This document shows, in pieces, positions 31,687 through 44,567 of a stretch of 64,000 nucleotides of DNA; the first letter of the stretch is position 1, and each line of letters opens with the position of its first letter. Under the pieces are notes generated by a model, which was given only the letters and a program-made list of their open reading frames with translations, was not told the DNA's origin and searched no databases. The stretch comes from Pseudomonas sp. NBRC 111124. GTDB lineage: Bacteria > Pseudomonadota > Gammaproteobacteria > Pseudomonadales > Pseudomonadaceae. The stretch spans positions 1 through 64,000 of the forward strand of contig NZ_BCBA01000005.1 in the NCBI RefSeq assembly GCF_001320245.1, written 5' to 3'. Made by a program: the position numbers and the translations under genes.

Positions 31687-33234
31687 TTACAGCTGTGGGC
31701 CAGCAGCCTTGATGGCGTCGGAAACTTCAAACTTCTTGAAGTTTTCGATGAACAGCTTGGCCAGGCCCTTGGCGGCCTCGTCGTAGGCAGCTTTGTCAGC
31801 CCAGGTGGCGCGTGGGTTGAGCAGCTCGGTATCAACGCCCGGAACAGCCTTCGGCACGTCCAGGTTGATGATGTCCAGGTGCTCGGTTTCGGCGCCGACC
31901 AGAGCACCGCTCTGAATGGCAGCGATCACGCCACGGGTGGTCGGGATGCTGAAGCGCTTGCCTACGCCGTAGCCACCGCCGGTCCAGCCGGTGTTGACCA
32001 GGTAGACCTTGGAGCCGAAGCCGTTGATGCGCTTGATCAGCAGCTCGGCGTATTCGCCGGCTGGGCGCGGGAAGAACGGTGCGCCAAAGCAGGTGGAGAA
32101 GGTCGACTTGATGCCGCCGCCCGAACCCATTTCGGTGGAACCGACCAGCGCGGTGTAGCCGGACAGGAAGTGGTAGGCCGCCTGCTCGTTGTTCAGGATC
32201 GAAACCGGAGGCAGAACACCGGTCAGGTCGCAGGTCAGGAAGATGACTGCGTTCGGCTCGCCACCCAGGTTGGCTTCGGCGCGCTTGGCGACGTGCTCCA
32301 GTGGGTAGGCGGCGCGGCTGTTCTGGGTCAGGCTGACATCGGCGTAGTCGGCGTGCTTGTTGGCGTCGAGCACGACGTTTTCCAGCACGGCGCCATGCTT
32401 GATGGCTTTCCAGATGACCGGTTCGTTCTTCTCGGACAGGTCGATGCACTTGGCGTAGCAGCCGCCTTCCATGTTGAAGACAACGCCTTCGCCCCAGCCG
32501 TGCTCGTCGTCACCGATCAGGTAACGGCTTTCGTCGGCCGACAGGGTGGTCTTGCCAGTACCGGACAGGCCGAAGAACAGGGTGACATCGCCTTCCTCGC
32601 CGATGTTGGCAGCGCAGTGCATCGGCAGCACGTCGGCAGCCGGCAGCAGGAAGTTCTGCACCGAGAACATGGCTTTCTTCATTTCACCGGCGTAACGCAT
32701 GCCAGCGATCAGCACTTTCTTGGCGGCGAAGTTGATGATTACGCAGCCGTCGGAGTTGGTGCCGTCACGCTCAGGCTCGCAGACGAAGTTGGCGACGTTG
32801 AGGATCTGCCACTGGTCGCGACCGGCCGGGTTGAACTGGCCTGGCTCCGGGTTGATGAACAGGCAACGACCGAACAGGTTCTGCCAGGCAGTCTGGGTGG
32901 TCATCTTCACCGGCAGGTAGTGCTCGGCAGCAGCCCCTACGTGAACGTAGGAAACAAAGTGATCCTGGGCGTTGTTGAACGCCTCGACGCGGTCCCACAG
33001 GGCATCGAACTTGTCGGCCGGGAACTTGCGGTTGATCGGGCCCCAGGCGATGGCGGCCTGGGTGGAAGGTTCTTCGACGATAAAACGGTCAGCCGGCGAG
33101 CGGCCAGTACGGTGGCCAGTTTCGACGACCAGTGCGCCGGTATCGGCCAGCACGCCTTCACCGCGTTGCAGCGCTTCTTCAACCAGCTTATCGACGCTCA
33201 GGTCGGTGTACACGGTGTTGTTGGCTTGCGTCAT
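31687..33234 (-). CDS. pckA: Phosphoenolpyruvate carboxykinase (ATP)
   Basis: I chose ATG 33234 ([12 protein letters not shown]), giving 515 residues, the family length. The enzyme converts oxaloacetate and ATP to PEP in gluconeogenesis. The P-loop GLSGTGKTT is at residues 222-230, preceded by MHCAANIG and followed by IGDDEHGW; the arginine-rich substrate site [11 protein letters not shown] is near the N-terminus. The upstream gap has an inverted repeat with HexR-like half-sites, so carbon-flux regulation is possible. Confidence 0.97.
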   Translation of the reverse strand: MTQANNTVYTDLSVDKLVEEALQRGEGVLADTGALVVETGHRTGRSPADRFIVEEPSTQAAIAWGPINRKFPADKFDALWDRVEAFNNAQDHFVSYVHVGAAAEHYLPVKMTTQTAWQNLFGRCLFINPEPGQFNPAGRDQWQILNVANFVCEPERDGTNSDGCVIINFAAKKVLIAGMRYAGEMKKAMFSVQNFLLPAADVLPMHCAANIGEEGDVTLFFGLSGTGKTTLSADESRYLIGDDEHGWGEGVVFNMEGGCYAKCIDLSEKNEPVIWKAIKHGAVLENVVLDANKHADYADVSLTQNSRAAYPLEHVAKRAEANLGGEPNAVIFLTCDLTGVLPPVSILNNEQAAYHFLSGYTALVGSTEMGSGGGIKSTFSTCFGAPFFPRPAGEYAELLIKRINGFGSKVYLVNTGWTGGGYGVGKRFSIPTTRGVIAAIQSGALVGAETEHLDIINLDVPKAVPGVDTELLNPRATWADKAAYDEAAKGLAKLFIENFKKFEVSDAIKAAGPQL

Positions 33235-33277
33235 GAGATACCCCATCCGGCCCGAGGCCGAGTGCTCCAAACGTTTT

Positions 33278-33299
33278 GTAGTTGTCTCGAAAAAACTAC
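33278..33299. promoter_or_regulatory. Inverted repeat upstream of pckA with HexR-like half-sites
   Basis: GTAGTT (33278-33283) and AACTAC (33294-33299) are 10 bp apart, 44 bp upstream of pckA. The flanking bases extend to TGTAGT and TACTACA, similar to HexR half-sites, but the usual 8-bp spacing is not met. Confidence 0.4.
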
Positions 33300-33413
33300 T
33301 ACAGCGAAAAAAGTGGCCGGATTATGCCAGAAACGCCCAAAAAAAGTAGGCCCCTCCTGTCAGAACTCCGCTTTTGCGCAATTCGACAGGAGATTCACCT
33401 GAAATTAAACGTT

Positions 33414-34313
33414 TCAGTGGCGAGTTTCTGACGCCGCATCCGTGCCGCCACCGGCAAACAGTTGCGCCACGTCGCTGGCATCGAAGAAATAGCGCTGGTT
33501 ACAGAACTGGCAATCGATCTCCACCGTACCACCGCACTCCTCGACCAGCGCCTTGGCATCGAGCTCGCCCAAACTGACCAGCGCATTGCCGGAACGTTCG
33601 CGCGAGCAGCTGCATTTGAAGCGCAGCGGCTGAATGTCGAACAGGCGTACCGCGTCTTCGTGGTAGAGGCGATGCAGCAGGGTTTCGTTGTCTTCCGACC
33701 ACTCTTCGGGCTTGAGCGTCTTGGCCAGGGCAATCACATGCTGCCAGCTGTCTTCGCGCTCCTCATCGTCCGGCTGGCGATCGCGCGGCAGCTGCTGCAA
33801 CAGCAGGCCACGGGCCTTGCCGCCTTCGGCGTTGAGCCAGAAGCGAGTGTTGAGCTGCTGCGACTGCACGAAGTAGTTGGTGAAGCACTCCGACAGGTTG
33901 GCGCCGTCCAGGTCGACGGTGCCCTGGTAGCGCTGGCCTTTGACCGGGTCGATGGTCAGCGTCAGGTGGCCGCCGGGCATCAGCTGCTCCAGGGAGGCAT
34001 CGGCCGGGATCTGTTCCGCTTCGTAGCGGGCCATGCCACGAATATCACGCTCGCCCGAGCATTCGACCATCAGCAGCGGGATCGGCCCTTCGGAGCGCGC
34101 CTGCAGAATCAGCAGGCCGTCGAACTTCAGCGCGCCTACCAGCAGGGCCGTGGCGGCCATCAGCTCGCCAAGCAGCGCCTGCACCGGCTGCGGGTACTCG
34201 TGACGCGCCAGCACCGCGGCGTAGCTGTCATCGAGAGACACCCACTCGCCGCGCACATCGCGCTCGTCGAAGATGAAACGTTGGGTGAAATCGGTATCAG
34301 GCAAATCGCTCAT
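33414..34313 (-). CDS. hslO: Redox-activated chaperone Hsp33
   Basis: The 299-residue cytosolic holdase is activated by oxidation. The four zinc cysteines are present as CxC (C234, C236) and CxxC (C268, C271) in KCSCSR and DCQFCNQR. The N-terminal domain shows [15 protein letters not shown]. It is divergent from the PAP2 gene. hslR, the other classical heat-shock partner, lies nearby at 35256, as in other gammaproteobacteria. Confidence 0.96.
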   Translation of the reverse strand: MSDLPDTDFTQRFIFDERDVRGEWVSLDDSYAAVLARHEYPQPVQALLGELMAATALLVGALKFDGLLILQARSEGPIPLLMVECSGERDIRGMARYEAEQIPADASLEQLMPGGHLTLTIDPVKGQRYQGTVDLDGANLSECFTNYFVQSQQLNTRFWLNAEGGKARGLLLQQLPRDRQPDDEEREDSWQHVIALAKTLKPEEWSEDNETLLHRLYHEDAVRLFDIQPLRFKCSCSRERSGNALVSLGELDAKALVEECGGTVEIDCQFCNQRYFFDASDVAQLFAGGGTDAASETRH

Positions 34314-34433
34314 AGGTTTTGGCTATCTGAAAAATGATGACAAAATGGTTACACGGGATGTCGAACTACTGCGAGATCCCGTGGTAGAGCGCTCACAAGG
34401 CACTCTCATTCCCGTTGGCAATAGAGGTATTTT

Positions 34434-35228
34434 ATGGACAATCGACCACTGTTCCAAGCAAGGTGGTCCTGGGGGCCATTGGCAGCCTGTACGCTGCTTC
34501 CCATCGCTCTACTGTGTTTCTGGTTATGGCCTATTGGCCAGATCCTGTGCCTGACTTTCGACGAGTGGCTGTTCCATAGCCTCAATACGCCCTTGGCCGA
34601 CAACACGACCTGGCGCTATATCTGGACCGTCGGCAGTCTGCGCCCCTTTGATATCGTCGTCGGCCTGATCCTTCTGGCCGTGCTGATCCGAGGCGATTGG
34701 GTGTTCAAGGCCAGCCAGGTTCGTGAAGCCTTCTTTGGCTTTTTGGTCACGCTGCTCCTATTAGTGGTGATTCGCGCGCTGTTTTCCAAGTGGGTGGATG
34801 CAATGGGCTGGCAACATGACAGCCCATCGATGGTGTTCGACAACGTGGTGCACCTCAGCAGCTACTACCCGAACCTGGAAAAAGCGTGGGAGCTAAAGGA
34901 CCGTTCCAGCAACAGTTTCCCTGGCGATCACGCCTCGGTATTGCTGATCTGGGCCTTGTTCATGAGCCTGTTCAGCCGACGTCTGGTGCAGCACCTGGTG
35001 GTCTGGGGCCTTGCCTTGCTGTTCATGCTGCCGCGACTGGTGGCCGGGGCGCACTGGGGGCAGGACGATTACATCGGCGGCCTGCTGATGGCAGTGCTGG
35101 CGTTGGGCTGGAGCTGCCATACGCCGCTGGCGGCCAAGGGCAGTGCCTTGCTGCTGCGCTGGACGGCGCCGTTGTTTGCAATCGCGGCCAAGCTACCGTT
35201 GGTCGGACGACTGGCGGTGATCCGCTAA
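34434..35228 (+). CDS. PAP2-family membrane phosphatase (lipid phosphatase/phosphotransferase)
   Basis: The 264-residue protein has about six hydrophobic segments and the PAP2 signature motifs on the outer face: SNSFPGDHAS (catalytic His) and RLVAGAHWGQDD (second His and Asp). PAP2 enzymes of this size remove or transfer phosphates on undecaprenyl pyrophosphate or lipid A. Which substrate applies here cannot be told from the motifs. It stands alone between divergent hslO and convergent hslR. Confidence 0.85.
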   Translation: MDNRPLFQARWSWGPLAACTLLPIALLCFWLWPIGQILCLTFDEWLFHSLNTPLADNTTWRYIWTVGSLRPFDIVVGLILLAVLIRGDWVFKASQVREAFFGFLVTLLLLVVIRALFSKWVDAMGWQHDSPSMVFDNVVHLSSYYPNLEKAWELKDRSSNSFPGDHASVLLIWALFMSLFSRRLVQHLVVWGLALLFMLPRLVAGAHWGQDDYIGGLLMAVLALGWSCHTPLAAKGSALLLRWTAPLFAIAAKLPLVGRLAVIR

Positions 35229-35255
35229 AGCGCTGGGGCTGCTGTGCGGCCCCAA

Positions 35256-35657
35256 CTATTCAAAGCTCCCATGCAGCTGGTGAATCTGCCGCCGCTGCTT
35301 CTTGGTCGGCCGACCATCGGTCGTCACGCCCATCGACCCTGCCTTGCGCATCTCAGCAGCCTGCTCGCGGCGACGCACGCTTTCTTCAGTTTCTGCATAC
35401 AACGCCTGCGCCTCAGGCGCCCCGCGCCGTACGGTCGACAGCCCCTTGACCACCACGGTGCGCTCATCGAAGCCAGTACGCAGCACGAACTCATCCCCAA
35501 CCCGCGGCTCCTTGCCCGGCTTGCAGCGCTCGCCGCGGCAATGCACCTTGCCGCTTTCGATCGCTGCCTTGGCCAGCGCACGGGTCTTGTAGAACCGTGC
35601 GGCCCACAACCATTTATCCAGGCGGACCTTGTCATCGTCCTCGGCTTTTTGTGCCAT
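35256..35657 (-). CDS. hslR: Ribosome-associated heat shock protein Hsp15 (S4 domain)
   Basis: I chose ATG 35657 (MAQKAEDDDK) because GAGGAA lies upstream; ATG 35684 is an in-frame alternative. The 133-residue protein starts with an S4 RNA-binding domain (VRLDKWLWAARFYKTRALAK...) and ends in a basic helix (RPTKKQRRQIHQLHGS). Hsp15 recycles free 50S subunits that still carry nascent chains. It lies two genes from hslO. Confidence 0.93.
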   Translation of the reverse strand: MAQKAEDDDKVRLDKWLWAARFYKTRALAKAAIESGKVHCRGERCKPGKEPRVGDEFVLRTGFDERTVVVKGLSTVRRGAPEAQALYAETEESVRRREQAAEMRKAGSMGVTTDGRPTKKQRRQIHQLHGSFE

Positions 35658-35766
35658 CTCGTTTCCTCGAATTCTGTCTTTCATCGAACTGTACTACCGT
35701 AACTGACGGATGCAAAAAGTCCCCGCCGTGCTTACAGTTCACCACCTTATCCCCAGGGTGTGCTTC

Positions 35767-36249
35767 GTGAAGAAATTTGACCATCTGACAGTGATCGGCC
35801 TACGCGAGTGGGTGGCCCTGCCCGACCTGGGTGTGGCGGGCCTGCGCGCCAAGATCGATACCGGCGCCAGCACCTCCAGCCTGCATGCCACGGAGGTCGA
35901 ACCGTTCGAGCGTGACGGCCAATCCTGGGTACGCTTCACCGCCCACCTCGGCTCGGTGGTGCAGTTGCGCCACCGCCGCTGTGAGGCGCCACTGGTGACC
36001 ATGAAGACCATCAAGAGCTCCAACGGGCAGGCCCAGACCCGCTACGTGATCCGTACCACGCTGGCCTTGGGCGACGCCGTCTGGGAAGTCGAGTTCACCC
36101 TGGCCTGCCGCAAGAACATGCGCTATCGCCTGCTGCTTGGCTCCAAGGCGCTCATCCATGGCCAACTGGTGGTCAACCCTGGCTTGAAATACGTGCAAGA
36201 CAAACCGGCCTATCCGGCCACCCTTTCCCCTGTCACAGGTGCTGCATGA
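35767..36249 (+). CDS. rimB: RimB-type retropepsin-like protease (ATP-dependent zinc protease family)
   Basis: I chose GTG 35767 because it gives the family's usual opening ([21 protein letters not shown]); ATG 35710 would add 19 residues. The 160-residue product has the aspartic-protease-like [12 protein letters not shown] motif and the second block LLLGSKAL. It is coupled to rimK by a 4-nt ATGA overlap. In Pseudomonas the RimB product is reported to modulate RimK-dependent glutamylation of ribosomal protein S6. Confidence 0.85.
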   Translation: MKKFDHLTVIGLREWVALPDLGVAGLRAKIDTGASTSSLHATEVEPFERDGQSWVRFTAHLGSVVQLRHRRCEAPLVTMKTIKSSNGQAQTRYVIRTTLALGDAVWEVEFTLACRKNMRYRLLLGSKALIHGQLVVNPGLKYVQDKPAYPATLSPVTGAA

Positions 36250-37151
36250 AGATCGCTGTGCTGTCGCGCAATCCGCGTCTGTATTCCACCCGCCGCCTGG
36301 TCGAAGCCGGTACTCAGCGGGGCCATGAAATGGTGGTGATCGACACCCTGCGGGCCTACATGAACATCGCCAGCCACAAGCCGCAGATCCACTACCGCGG
36401 CAAGCCGCTGGAGGGGTTTGATGCGGTGATCCCGCGCATCGGTGCCTCAGTGACCTTCTACGGCTGCGCGGTGCTGCGCCAGTTCGAGATGATGGGCGTT
36501 TACCCGCTCAATGAGTCGGTGGCGATCGCCCGCTCACGTGACAAGCTGCGTTCACTGCAATTGCTGTCGCGTCGCGGCATCGGCCTGCCGATCACGGGCT
36601 TCGCCCACTCGCCTGACGACATCCCCGACTTGATCCAGATGGTCAACGGCGCACCGCTGGTGATCAAGGTCCTCGAAGGCACTCAAGGTATCGGCGTAGT
36701 GCTGTGCGAGACCACCAAGGCCGCCGAATCGGTGATCGAGGCGTTCATGGGGCTGAAGCAGAACATCATGGTTCAGGAGTACATCAAGGAGGCCGGCGGT
36801 GCGGATATCCGCTGCTTCGTGGTGGGCGACAAGGTGATTGCCTCAATGAAACGCCAGGCCAAGCCCGGGGAGTTCCGCTCCAACCTGCATCGCGGCGGAG
36901 TGGCCAGCCTGATCAAGATCACCCCGGAAGAGCGCATGACCGCCATTCGTGCCGCCAAGGTGATGGGGCTGAGCGTGGCGGGGGTGGATATCCTGCGCTC
37001 GAACCACGGGCCATTGGTGATGGAAGTGAACTCGTCGCCTGGGCTGGAAGGGATCGAAGTGACCACCGGCAAAAATGTGGCCGGGATGATCATCGAGCAC
37101 CTGGAGAAGAATGGCGGGCCGAATCAGACCCGGACCAAAGGTAAAGGCTGA
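36246..37151 (+). CDS. rimK: Ribosomal protein S6 glutamate ligase RimK
   Basis: The 301-residue ATP-grasp ligase adds glutamates to the C-terminus of ribosomal protein S6 and can make poly-glutamate. Landmarks are [49 protein letters not shown] and the metal-binding [14 protein letters not shown]. It follows rimB with an ATGA overlap. The cyclic-di-GMP phosphodiesterase gene rimA known from some pseudomonads is not upstream here. Confidence 0.95.
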   Translation: MKIAVLSRNPRLYSTRRLVEAGTQRGHEMVVIDTLRAYMNIASHKPQIHYRGKPLEGFDAVIPRIGASVTFYGCAVLRQFEMMGVYPLNESVAIARSRDKLRSLQLLSRRGIGLPITGFAHSPDDIPDLIQMVNGAPLVIKVLEGTQGIGVVLCETTKAAESVIEAFMGLKQNIMVQEYIKEAGGADIRCFVVGDKVIASMKRQAKPGEFRSNLHRGGVASLIKITPEERMTAIRAAKVMGLSVAGVDILRSNHGPLVMEVNSSPGLEGIEVTTGKNVAGMIIEHLEKNGGPNQTRTKGKG

Positions 37152-37162
37152 TCCGGCCTGCA

Positions 37163-37198
37163 CCGGCCTCCTCGCGGCTAAAGCCGCGAAGAGGCCGG
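37163..37198. repeat. 36-nt REP-like hairpin between convergent rimK and envZ
   Basis: CCGGCCTC-C-TCGCGGCT pairs with AGCCGCGA-A-GAGGCCGG around a 2-nt AA centre, with one mismatch. It lies in the 53-bp gap of two convergent genes and probably acts as a bidirectional transcript end. Confidence 0.75.
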
Positions 37199-37204
37199 AA
37201 AACC

Positions 37205-38518
37205 TCACACAGCATTGCGCGGCAACAACAGCCCCAACGGCAACCGCACACGCGCTTCGATCCCGCCACCGGAGCGGTTACGCAACTCGACATTCCCGCC
37301 ATGCTGGGCCGCGATCCGTTTGACGATCGCCAAGCCCAGCCCGGTCCCCTTGCCGCCTCGGGCTCGGTCCCCGCGGATAAACGGGTTGAAGATGGTTTCC
37401 AGCTCCGATTCGTCGATCCCGGTACCCCGATCCAGCACGCTGAGCACCACATACGGCGCGCTCTCGTCACCCGATACATAGGCCGCCACCTCGACGCCCT
37501 TGCCAGCATGATGCAGAGCATTACCAATCAGGTTGCCAAGCATGCGCTTGAGCGAAACCCGGCGCAGCGGGAACGGCGGAATCGGCTCCAGACACAGGCG
37601 CACGCGTTCTTCCGGCTGGTTGTACGGTGCCACCACTTCACGCACCAGGTCGGCCAGGTCGACCTCTTCGACCGGCTCGTCCCGCCCATCGCGAATGAAC
37701 GCCAGGAACTGGTCGAGAATCGCGTCCATGTCCTCGATATCGCGGACCATGTCGTCACTCAGCTCGCTGTCGCTGTTCAATAACGACAACGACAGGCGCA
37801 GGCGCGTGAGCGGCGTACGCAGGTCATGGGAAACCCCCGCCAGCATCAGCTCCCGCTCCCGGCCGGCCTGTTCGACATCCTCGGCCATCTGGTTGAAGGC
37901 GCGGTAGACCTCGGTCATCTCGCTGGGCGTGTCGCTGATCGGCAGGCGCACGCTGCGGCCCTGCCCCAATTGCCGGGCGGCGAATACCAAGCGCTTCAAC
38001 GGTTGGTTGAGCTGACGCACGAAAATCCATGCAGAGGCGGTCGACAACAAGCCGATGGCCAGGAACCAGCCCAGCACGTTCCAGATCTTCTGCCCACGCA
38101 GCGGGTGCGGGTACAACGGCACCTTCAGCCAACCCGGGCCCAGGCTCGGTGCGTTCACCCACAAGGCAGGCGGCGCATGGATGCGCAGGCGTACTTCGGT
38201 GTCTTCACCCAGTTCGGCCTGCATCTGGCGCTGGTAGATCTCGCTGTATGGCCAGTGCTGTTCACCCTCCGGTACGCCGGAACCTGTGACCCGGATCAGC
38301 CCTGCGGCTTCGGCGATCTTTTCGCGGTTCTCTTCATCCGCCGCCCAATAGGCGCGCAGGGTCAGCGCGACACCGTGGCTGTACTGCCGATCGACCAGCA
38401 CGTCCTCGTTCATCAGCAGGTAGACCAGCGTCAGTGCCTTGGAGAACAGGACAACGATCAGCACCAGCCACAACGTGCGGGCGAAGAAGCTTTGCGGAAA
38501 CCAGAGCGGTGTTTTCAT
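37205..38518 (-). CDS. envZ: Osmosensor histidine kinase EnvZ
   Basis: I chose ATG 38518 (MKTPLWFPQSF), giving 437 residues; the longer frame overlaps ompR. The inner-membrane kinase has membrane segments at about 15-35 and 155-175, a HAMP linker, the H box MLAGVSHDLRTPLTRLRL and ATP-binding boxes (DRGTGID, GGKGTGLGL). It lies 13 bp downstream of ompR, the standard ompR-envZ operon. Confidence 0.94.
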   Translation of the reverse strand: MKTPLWFPQSFFARTLWLVLIVVLFSKALTLVYLLMNEDVLVDRQYSHGVALTLRAYWAADEENREKIAEAAGLIRVTGSGVPEGEQHWPYSEIYQRQMQAELGEDTEVRLRIHAPPALWVNAPSLGPGWLKVPLYPHPLRGQKIWNVLGWFLAIGLLSTASAWIFVRQLNQPLKRLVFAARQLGQGRSVRLPISDTPSEMTEVYRAFNQMAEDVEQAGRERELMLAGVSHDLRTPLTRLRLSLSLLNSDSELSDDMVRDIEDMDAILDQFLAFIRDGRDEPVEEVDLADLVREVVAPYNQPEERVRLCLEPIPPFPLRRVSLKRMLGNLIGNALHHAGKGVEVAAYVSGDESAPYVVLSVLDRGTGIDESELETIFNPFIRGDRARGGKGTGLGLAIVKRIAAQHGGNVELRNRSGGGIEARVRLPLGLLLPRNAV

Positions 38519-38531
38519 CGACGACGAAGCA

Positions 38532-39272
38532 TCATTTGCCTGCGTTTCCGTCTGGTACGAACACGTAACCAACGCCCCACACCGTCTGGATGTAGCGGGG
38601 CTTGGACGGGTCCGGCTCGATCATGCGGCGCAGGCGCGAGATCTGCACGTCGATGGAGCGCTCCAGGGCATCCCATTCGCGGCCACGGGCCAGGTTCATC
38701 AGTTTGTCGCGGGTCAGCGGCTCACGGGCGTGCATCACCAGTGCCTTGAGCACGGCGAACTCGCCGGTGGTGAGCATGTGCACTTCGTCGCCACGCTTGA
38801 GTTCGCGGGTGGCCAACGACAGCTCGTAGTCGCCGAAGGTGACCGACTCGTCCTCGGTGCCCGGGGCGCCCGGCACGCTCGGCGACTGGCGGCGCAGCAC
38901 GGCCTTGACCCGCGCCATCAATTCGTCCGGATTGAACGGCTTGCCCAGGTAGTCGTCGGCACCCAGCTCCAGGCCCTTGATGCGGCTGAGCTCGTCACCC
39001 TTGGCGGTGAGCATGATGATCGGGATCTGGTTGTTCGACTGGCGCAGGCGCTTGCACGCGGACAGGCCGTCCTCGCCCGGCAGCATCAGGTCGAGCACCA
39101 CCAGGTTGAACACCTCACGCTGCAGCAAGCGGTCCATCTGTTCGGTGTTGGGCACCGCACGGGCACGGTAGCCCTTGCTGGTGAAGAAACGTTCCAGCAG
39201 GCTGCTGAGCCCCGGATCGTCGTCGACGATGAGAATCTTGTCACCTTCAGCGGTGTTGTGGGTGCCGGTCAT
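38532..39272 (-). CDS. ompR: Response regulator OmpR
   Basis: The 246-residue regulator has a receiver (IVDDDPGL, phospho-Asp in [13 protein letters not shown], Lys in [11 protein letters not shown]) and a winged-helix DNA-binding domain ending [12 protein letters not shown]. OmpR controls porin and osmotic-stress genes with EnvZ. It is the first gene of the operon and is divergent from tex. Confidence 0.95.
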   Translation of the reverse strand: MTGTHNTAEGDKILIVDDDPGLSSLLERFFTSKGYRARAVPNTEQMDRLLQREVFNLVVLDLMLPGEDGLSACKRLRQSNNQIPIIMLTAKGDELSRIKGLELGADDYLGKPFNPDELMARVKAVLRRQSPSVPGAPGTEDESVTFGDYELSLATRELKRGDEVHMLTTGEFAVLKALVMHAREPLTRDKLMNLARGREWDALERSIDVQISRLRRMIEPDPSKPRYIQTVWGVGYVFVPDGNAGK

Positions 39273-39489
39273 GAATAACTCCTCTGATTTCGCCGCGCAT
39301 TATGGCGTAGCCATAGCTGCACGTTGCGTGAGCATTGTTAGCAGATTTTTCCCCGGGCGCCAGTTCCGGCTGGCTGGGCGCCATCACCGCAAGCCGTTTG
39401 CGATGGGTATAATGCGCGGCTTTCATCCAGCGCCACCGGGCCGAAGGCCCACCGGCGCCCCCCGTATTCACAAATGTCAGGTGGTTTAC

Positions 39490-41813
<2,324 letters not shown>

Positions 41814-41814
<1 letters not shown>

Positions 41815-42197
41815 TGGACATTCCCCAGGACTTGGTCCAAAGCGCCTACAGCCAGCTTCTTGGTTGCCGCGTGCAACGCCTGGATACAGGCGTTGCCGAG
41901 GTAGCGCTGGCGCTCGAACCGCAGCTGCGCAACCGCGGCCAGAAGCTGCACGGCGGGGCGATCTTCAGCCTGGTGGATATCGCCATGGGCCTGGCTTGCT
42001 CGACCAGTCACGGCTTCGACCAGCAGAGCGTGACCATCGAGTGCAAGATCAACTACATGCGCGCCATCAGCGACGGCGAAGTGCTGTGCACCGCCCGTGT
42101 ACTGCACGCCGGGCGCCGCACTCTGGTGGTCGACGCCGACGTAGTTCAAGGCGACAAACTGGTAGCGAAAGCGCAAGGAACCTTCGCAGTTCTCTAG
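41814..42197 (+). CDS. PaaI-family hot-dog thioesterase
   Basis: I chose ATG 41814, overlapping the tex stop (TGATG). The 127-residue thioesterase carries the PaaI-type site LHGGAIFSLVDIAMGLACST and SVTIECKINYMRAI. These enzymes hydrolyse acyl- or phenylacetyl-CoA; no paa genes are near, so the substrate is unknown. It is probably translated by coupling to tex. Confidence 0.88.
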
Positions 42198-42225
42198 CTC
42201 ACCAAGGGGTATCTGCGGTATTTTT

Positions 42226-42247
42226 CGGCAGTGCGCTGGCACTGCCG
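42226..42247 (+). other. Hairpin in the gshA leader region
   Basis: A perfect 9-bp stem CGGCAGTGC/GCACTGCCG with loop GCTG stands about 105 bp before gshA. No T-tract follows on the plus strand, so it is not a standard terminator. Confidence 0.5.
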
Positions 42248-42351
42248 GAACCGCGTAAACCAGGCGACAACGCCAGTTCCTTTCTTCCTACCCTTGTAGA
42301 CCGTCAGCTCTACCCCCATATTGGGGCGACTGACGCGTGAAGGAATACATC

Positions 42352-43929
42352 TTGAGCGACCTCCTCAACCGCCGCCTGAGCCTGCTCGGCGCCAATCTTC
42401 CCCTGCTCAAGCAGTGCCTGCACGGTATTGAGCGCGAATGCCTGCGCGTGACCGACGAAGGTCGCCTGGCCCAGACCCCGCATCCCGAAGCACTGGGGTC
42501 GGCGCTGACTAACGAGCAGATCACCACCGATTATTCCGAGTCGCTGCTGGAGTTCATCACTCCGGCCCTGGCCGACCCAGCCAAGGTGCTCGAAAGCCTC
42601 GAACAGACCCACCGCTTCGTCTACAGCAAGCTTGGCGACGAATACCTGTGGAGCCCGTCGATGCCTTGCACGCTGCCGGCCGAGGAGGACATCCCGATCG
42701 CCGAGTACGGCACCTCGAACATCGGCAAGCTCAAGCACGTGTACCGCAAAGGCCTTGCCCTGCGTTACGGCCGCACCATGCAGTGCATCGCCGGCATTCA
42801 CTACAACTTCTCGCTGCCAGAAGCGCTGTGGCCGCTGCTGCGCGCTGCCGAAGGCAGCGAGGAAAGCGACCGCGATTACCAGTCTTCGGCGTACATTGCA
42901 CTGATCCGCAACTTCCGCCGCTACAGCTGGTTGCTCATGTACCTGTTCGGCGCCTCGCCGGCACTGGACAAAGGCTTCCTGCGGGGCCGCCCGCATCAGC
43001 TCGAAGAGCTGGATGCCGAAACCCTGTACCTGCCCTACGCCACCAGCTTGCGCATGAGCGACCTGGGTTACCAGAGCAATGCCCAGGCCGGCCTCACGCC
43101 CTGCTATAACAACCTCGCCAGCTACACCGACAGCTTGCGCAAGGCGGTGGGCACGCCCTACCCGCCTTATGTGGAAGTCGGCACGCACGTGGATGGCGAA
43201 TGGGTACAGCTGAATACCAACATCCTGCAGATCGAAAACGAGTACTACTCGAACATCCGCCCAAAACGCGTCACCTACACCGGCGAGCGGCCGATCCAGG
43301 CCCTGTCCTCGCGCGGTGTGCAGTATGTCGAAGTGCGCTGCCTGGACATCAACCCGTTCCTGCCGGTGGGCATCGACCTGACCGAAGCGCGCTTCCTCGA
43401 CGCGTTCCTGCTGTTCTGCGCCCTCGAAGAGAGCCCGCAGCTGAACAACGGCGAATGCGGCCAGTGCACCGACAACTTCCTTACCGTGGTCAAGGAAGGC
43501 CGCCGTCCGGGCCTGGAGCTGCACCGCAACGGCCAGCCGGTCGGCCTGCGCGAGTGGGCCACCGAGCTTATCGGTCGCATCGGTCAGTTGGCCAGCCTGC
43601 TCGATCAGACCCAGGGCGGTGACGATCACGCCAAGGCCCTGGCTGCACAACAGGCCAAGGTCGACGATGCCTCGCTGACCCCGTCGGCCCAAGTACTGGC
43701 GCGCATGACCGAGCACGACGAGACCTTCATCCAGTTCTCCTTGCGCCAAAGCCGCCTGCACGCCGAGACCTTCCGCGAGCAACCGCTGTCGGTCGAACAG
43801 CAACAGGCCTTCGAGACCCTGGCACGCGAGTCACTGGCCAAGCAGTCCGAGCTGGAGCAGGAGGAAGTGGGTGACTTTGACCTGTTCGTCGGCGCTTACC
43901 AAGCCAGCATCCTGGCGATCAGCAACTGA
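42352..43929 (+). CDS. gshA: Glutamate-cysteine ligase
   Basis: I chose TTG 42352 ([13 protein letters not shown]) because GAAGGAA lies about 7 bp upstream; the GTG at 42337 has no such site. The 525-residue enzyme joins glutamate and cysteine in the first step of glutathione synthesis. Landmarks are the [13 protein letters not shown] block, [19 protein letters not shown] and the [16 protein letters not shown] region. The rare TTG start may limit expression. A TetR gene overlaps its end by 1 nt. Confidence 0.95.
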   Translation: MSDLLNRRLSLLGANLPLLKQCLHGIERECLRVTDEGRLAQTPHPEALGSALTNEQITTDYSESLLEFITPALADPAKVLESLEQTHRFVYSKLGDEYLWSPSMPCTLPAEEDIPIAEYGTSNIGKLKHVYRKGLALRYGRTMQCIAGIHYNFSLPEALWPLLRAAEGSEESDRDYQSSAYIALIRNFRRYSWLLMYLFGASPALDKGFLRGRPHQLEELDAETLYLPYATSLRMSDLGYQSNAQAGLTPCYNNLASYTDSLRKAVGTPYPPYVEVGTHVDGEWVQLNTNILQIENEYYSNIRPKRVTYTGERPIQALSSRGVQYVEVRCLDINPFLPVGIDLTEARFLDAFLLFCALEESPQLNNGECGQCTDNFLTVVKEGRRPGLELHRNGQPVGLREWATELIGRIGQLASLLDQTQGGDDHAKALAAQQAKVDDASLTPSAQVLARMTEHDETFIQFSLRQSRLHAETFREQPLSVEQQQAFETLARESLAKQSELEQEEVGDFDLFVGAYQASILAISN

Positions 43930-44561
43930 TGACCCGCACCGCCACCCCACGCAAGCCACGCGCCAGCAGCCAGGCCAGAATCGAAGCGATCCTGGCCTGC
44001 GCACGTGAGCTGCTGGCCGAACAAGGGGTGACGGGTCTGTCGATCTACAGCGTGGCCGAGCGTGCGCAGATTCCACCGTCGTCGGTGTATCACTTCTTCG
44101 CCAGCGTCCCGGCCTTGCTGGAGGCGCTGACCGCCGATGTGCACCGGGCCTTTCGCGAGGCATTGAGTGCGCCAATCGACAGCAGCGCGTTTGCCACTTG
44201 GCATGAGCTGTCGCGATTGATCGAGCAGCGCATGCTCGACATCTACAACGAGGATGCCGCAGCGCGGCAGTTGATCCTGGCCCAGCATGGGCTCAGTGAA
44301 GTCGTACAGGCCGATCGACAGCACGACATGGAGCTGGGCGACCTGATGCACAAGCTGTTCGACCAGCACTTCCACTTGCCGGTGATGCCGACGGATGTGG
44401 ACGTGTTTGCCTTGGCCATGGAGTTGAGTGACAGGGTGTATGCGCGGTCGGTGCAATTGCATGAGGCAATCACCGCGCGCATGGCAGAGGAAGGCAAGCG
44501 GGTGTTCGAGGCCTATCTCGGTCTCTACCTGCCGCCGTTTCTGGCAAAGCGTTCCAGCTGA
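43929..44561 (+). CDS. TetR-family transcriptional regulator
   Basis: The 210-residue protein has an N-terminal TetR HTH (RIEAILACARELLAEQGVTGLSIYSVAERAQIPPSSVYHFF, read in parts) and an all-helical ligand domain. It overlaps the gshA stop by 1 nt (TGATG), so the two are translationally coupled. No target or ligand is apparent. Orientation and coupling suggest it senses something tied to glutathione or thiol status, but that is only a guess. Confidence 0.9.
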   Translation: MTRTATPRKPRASSQARIEAILACARELLAEQGVTGLSIYSVAERAQIPPSSVYHFFASVPALLEALTADVHRAFREALSAPIDSSAFATWHELSRLIEQRMLDIYNEDAAARQLILAQHGLSEVVQADRQHDMELGDLMHKLFDQHFHLPVMPTDVDVFALAMELSDRVYARSVQLHEAITARMAEEGKRVFEAYLGLYLPPFLAKRSS

Positions 44562-44567
44562 GATTTT

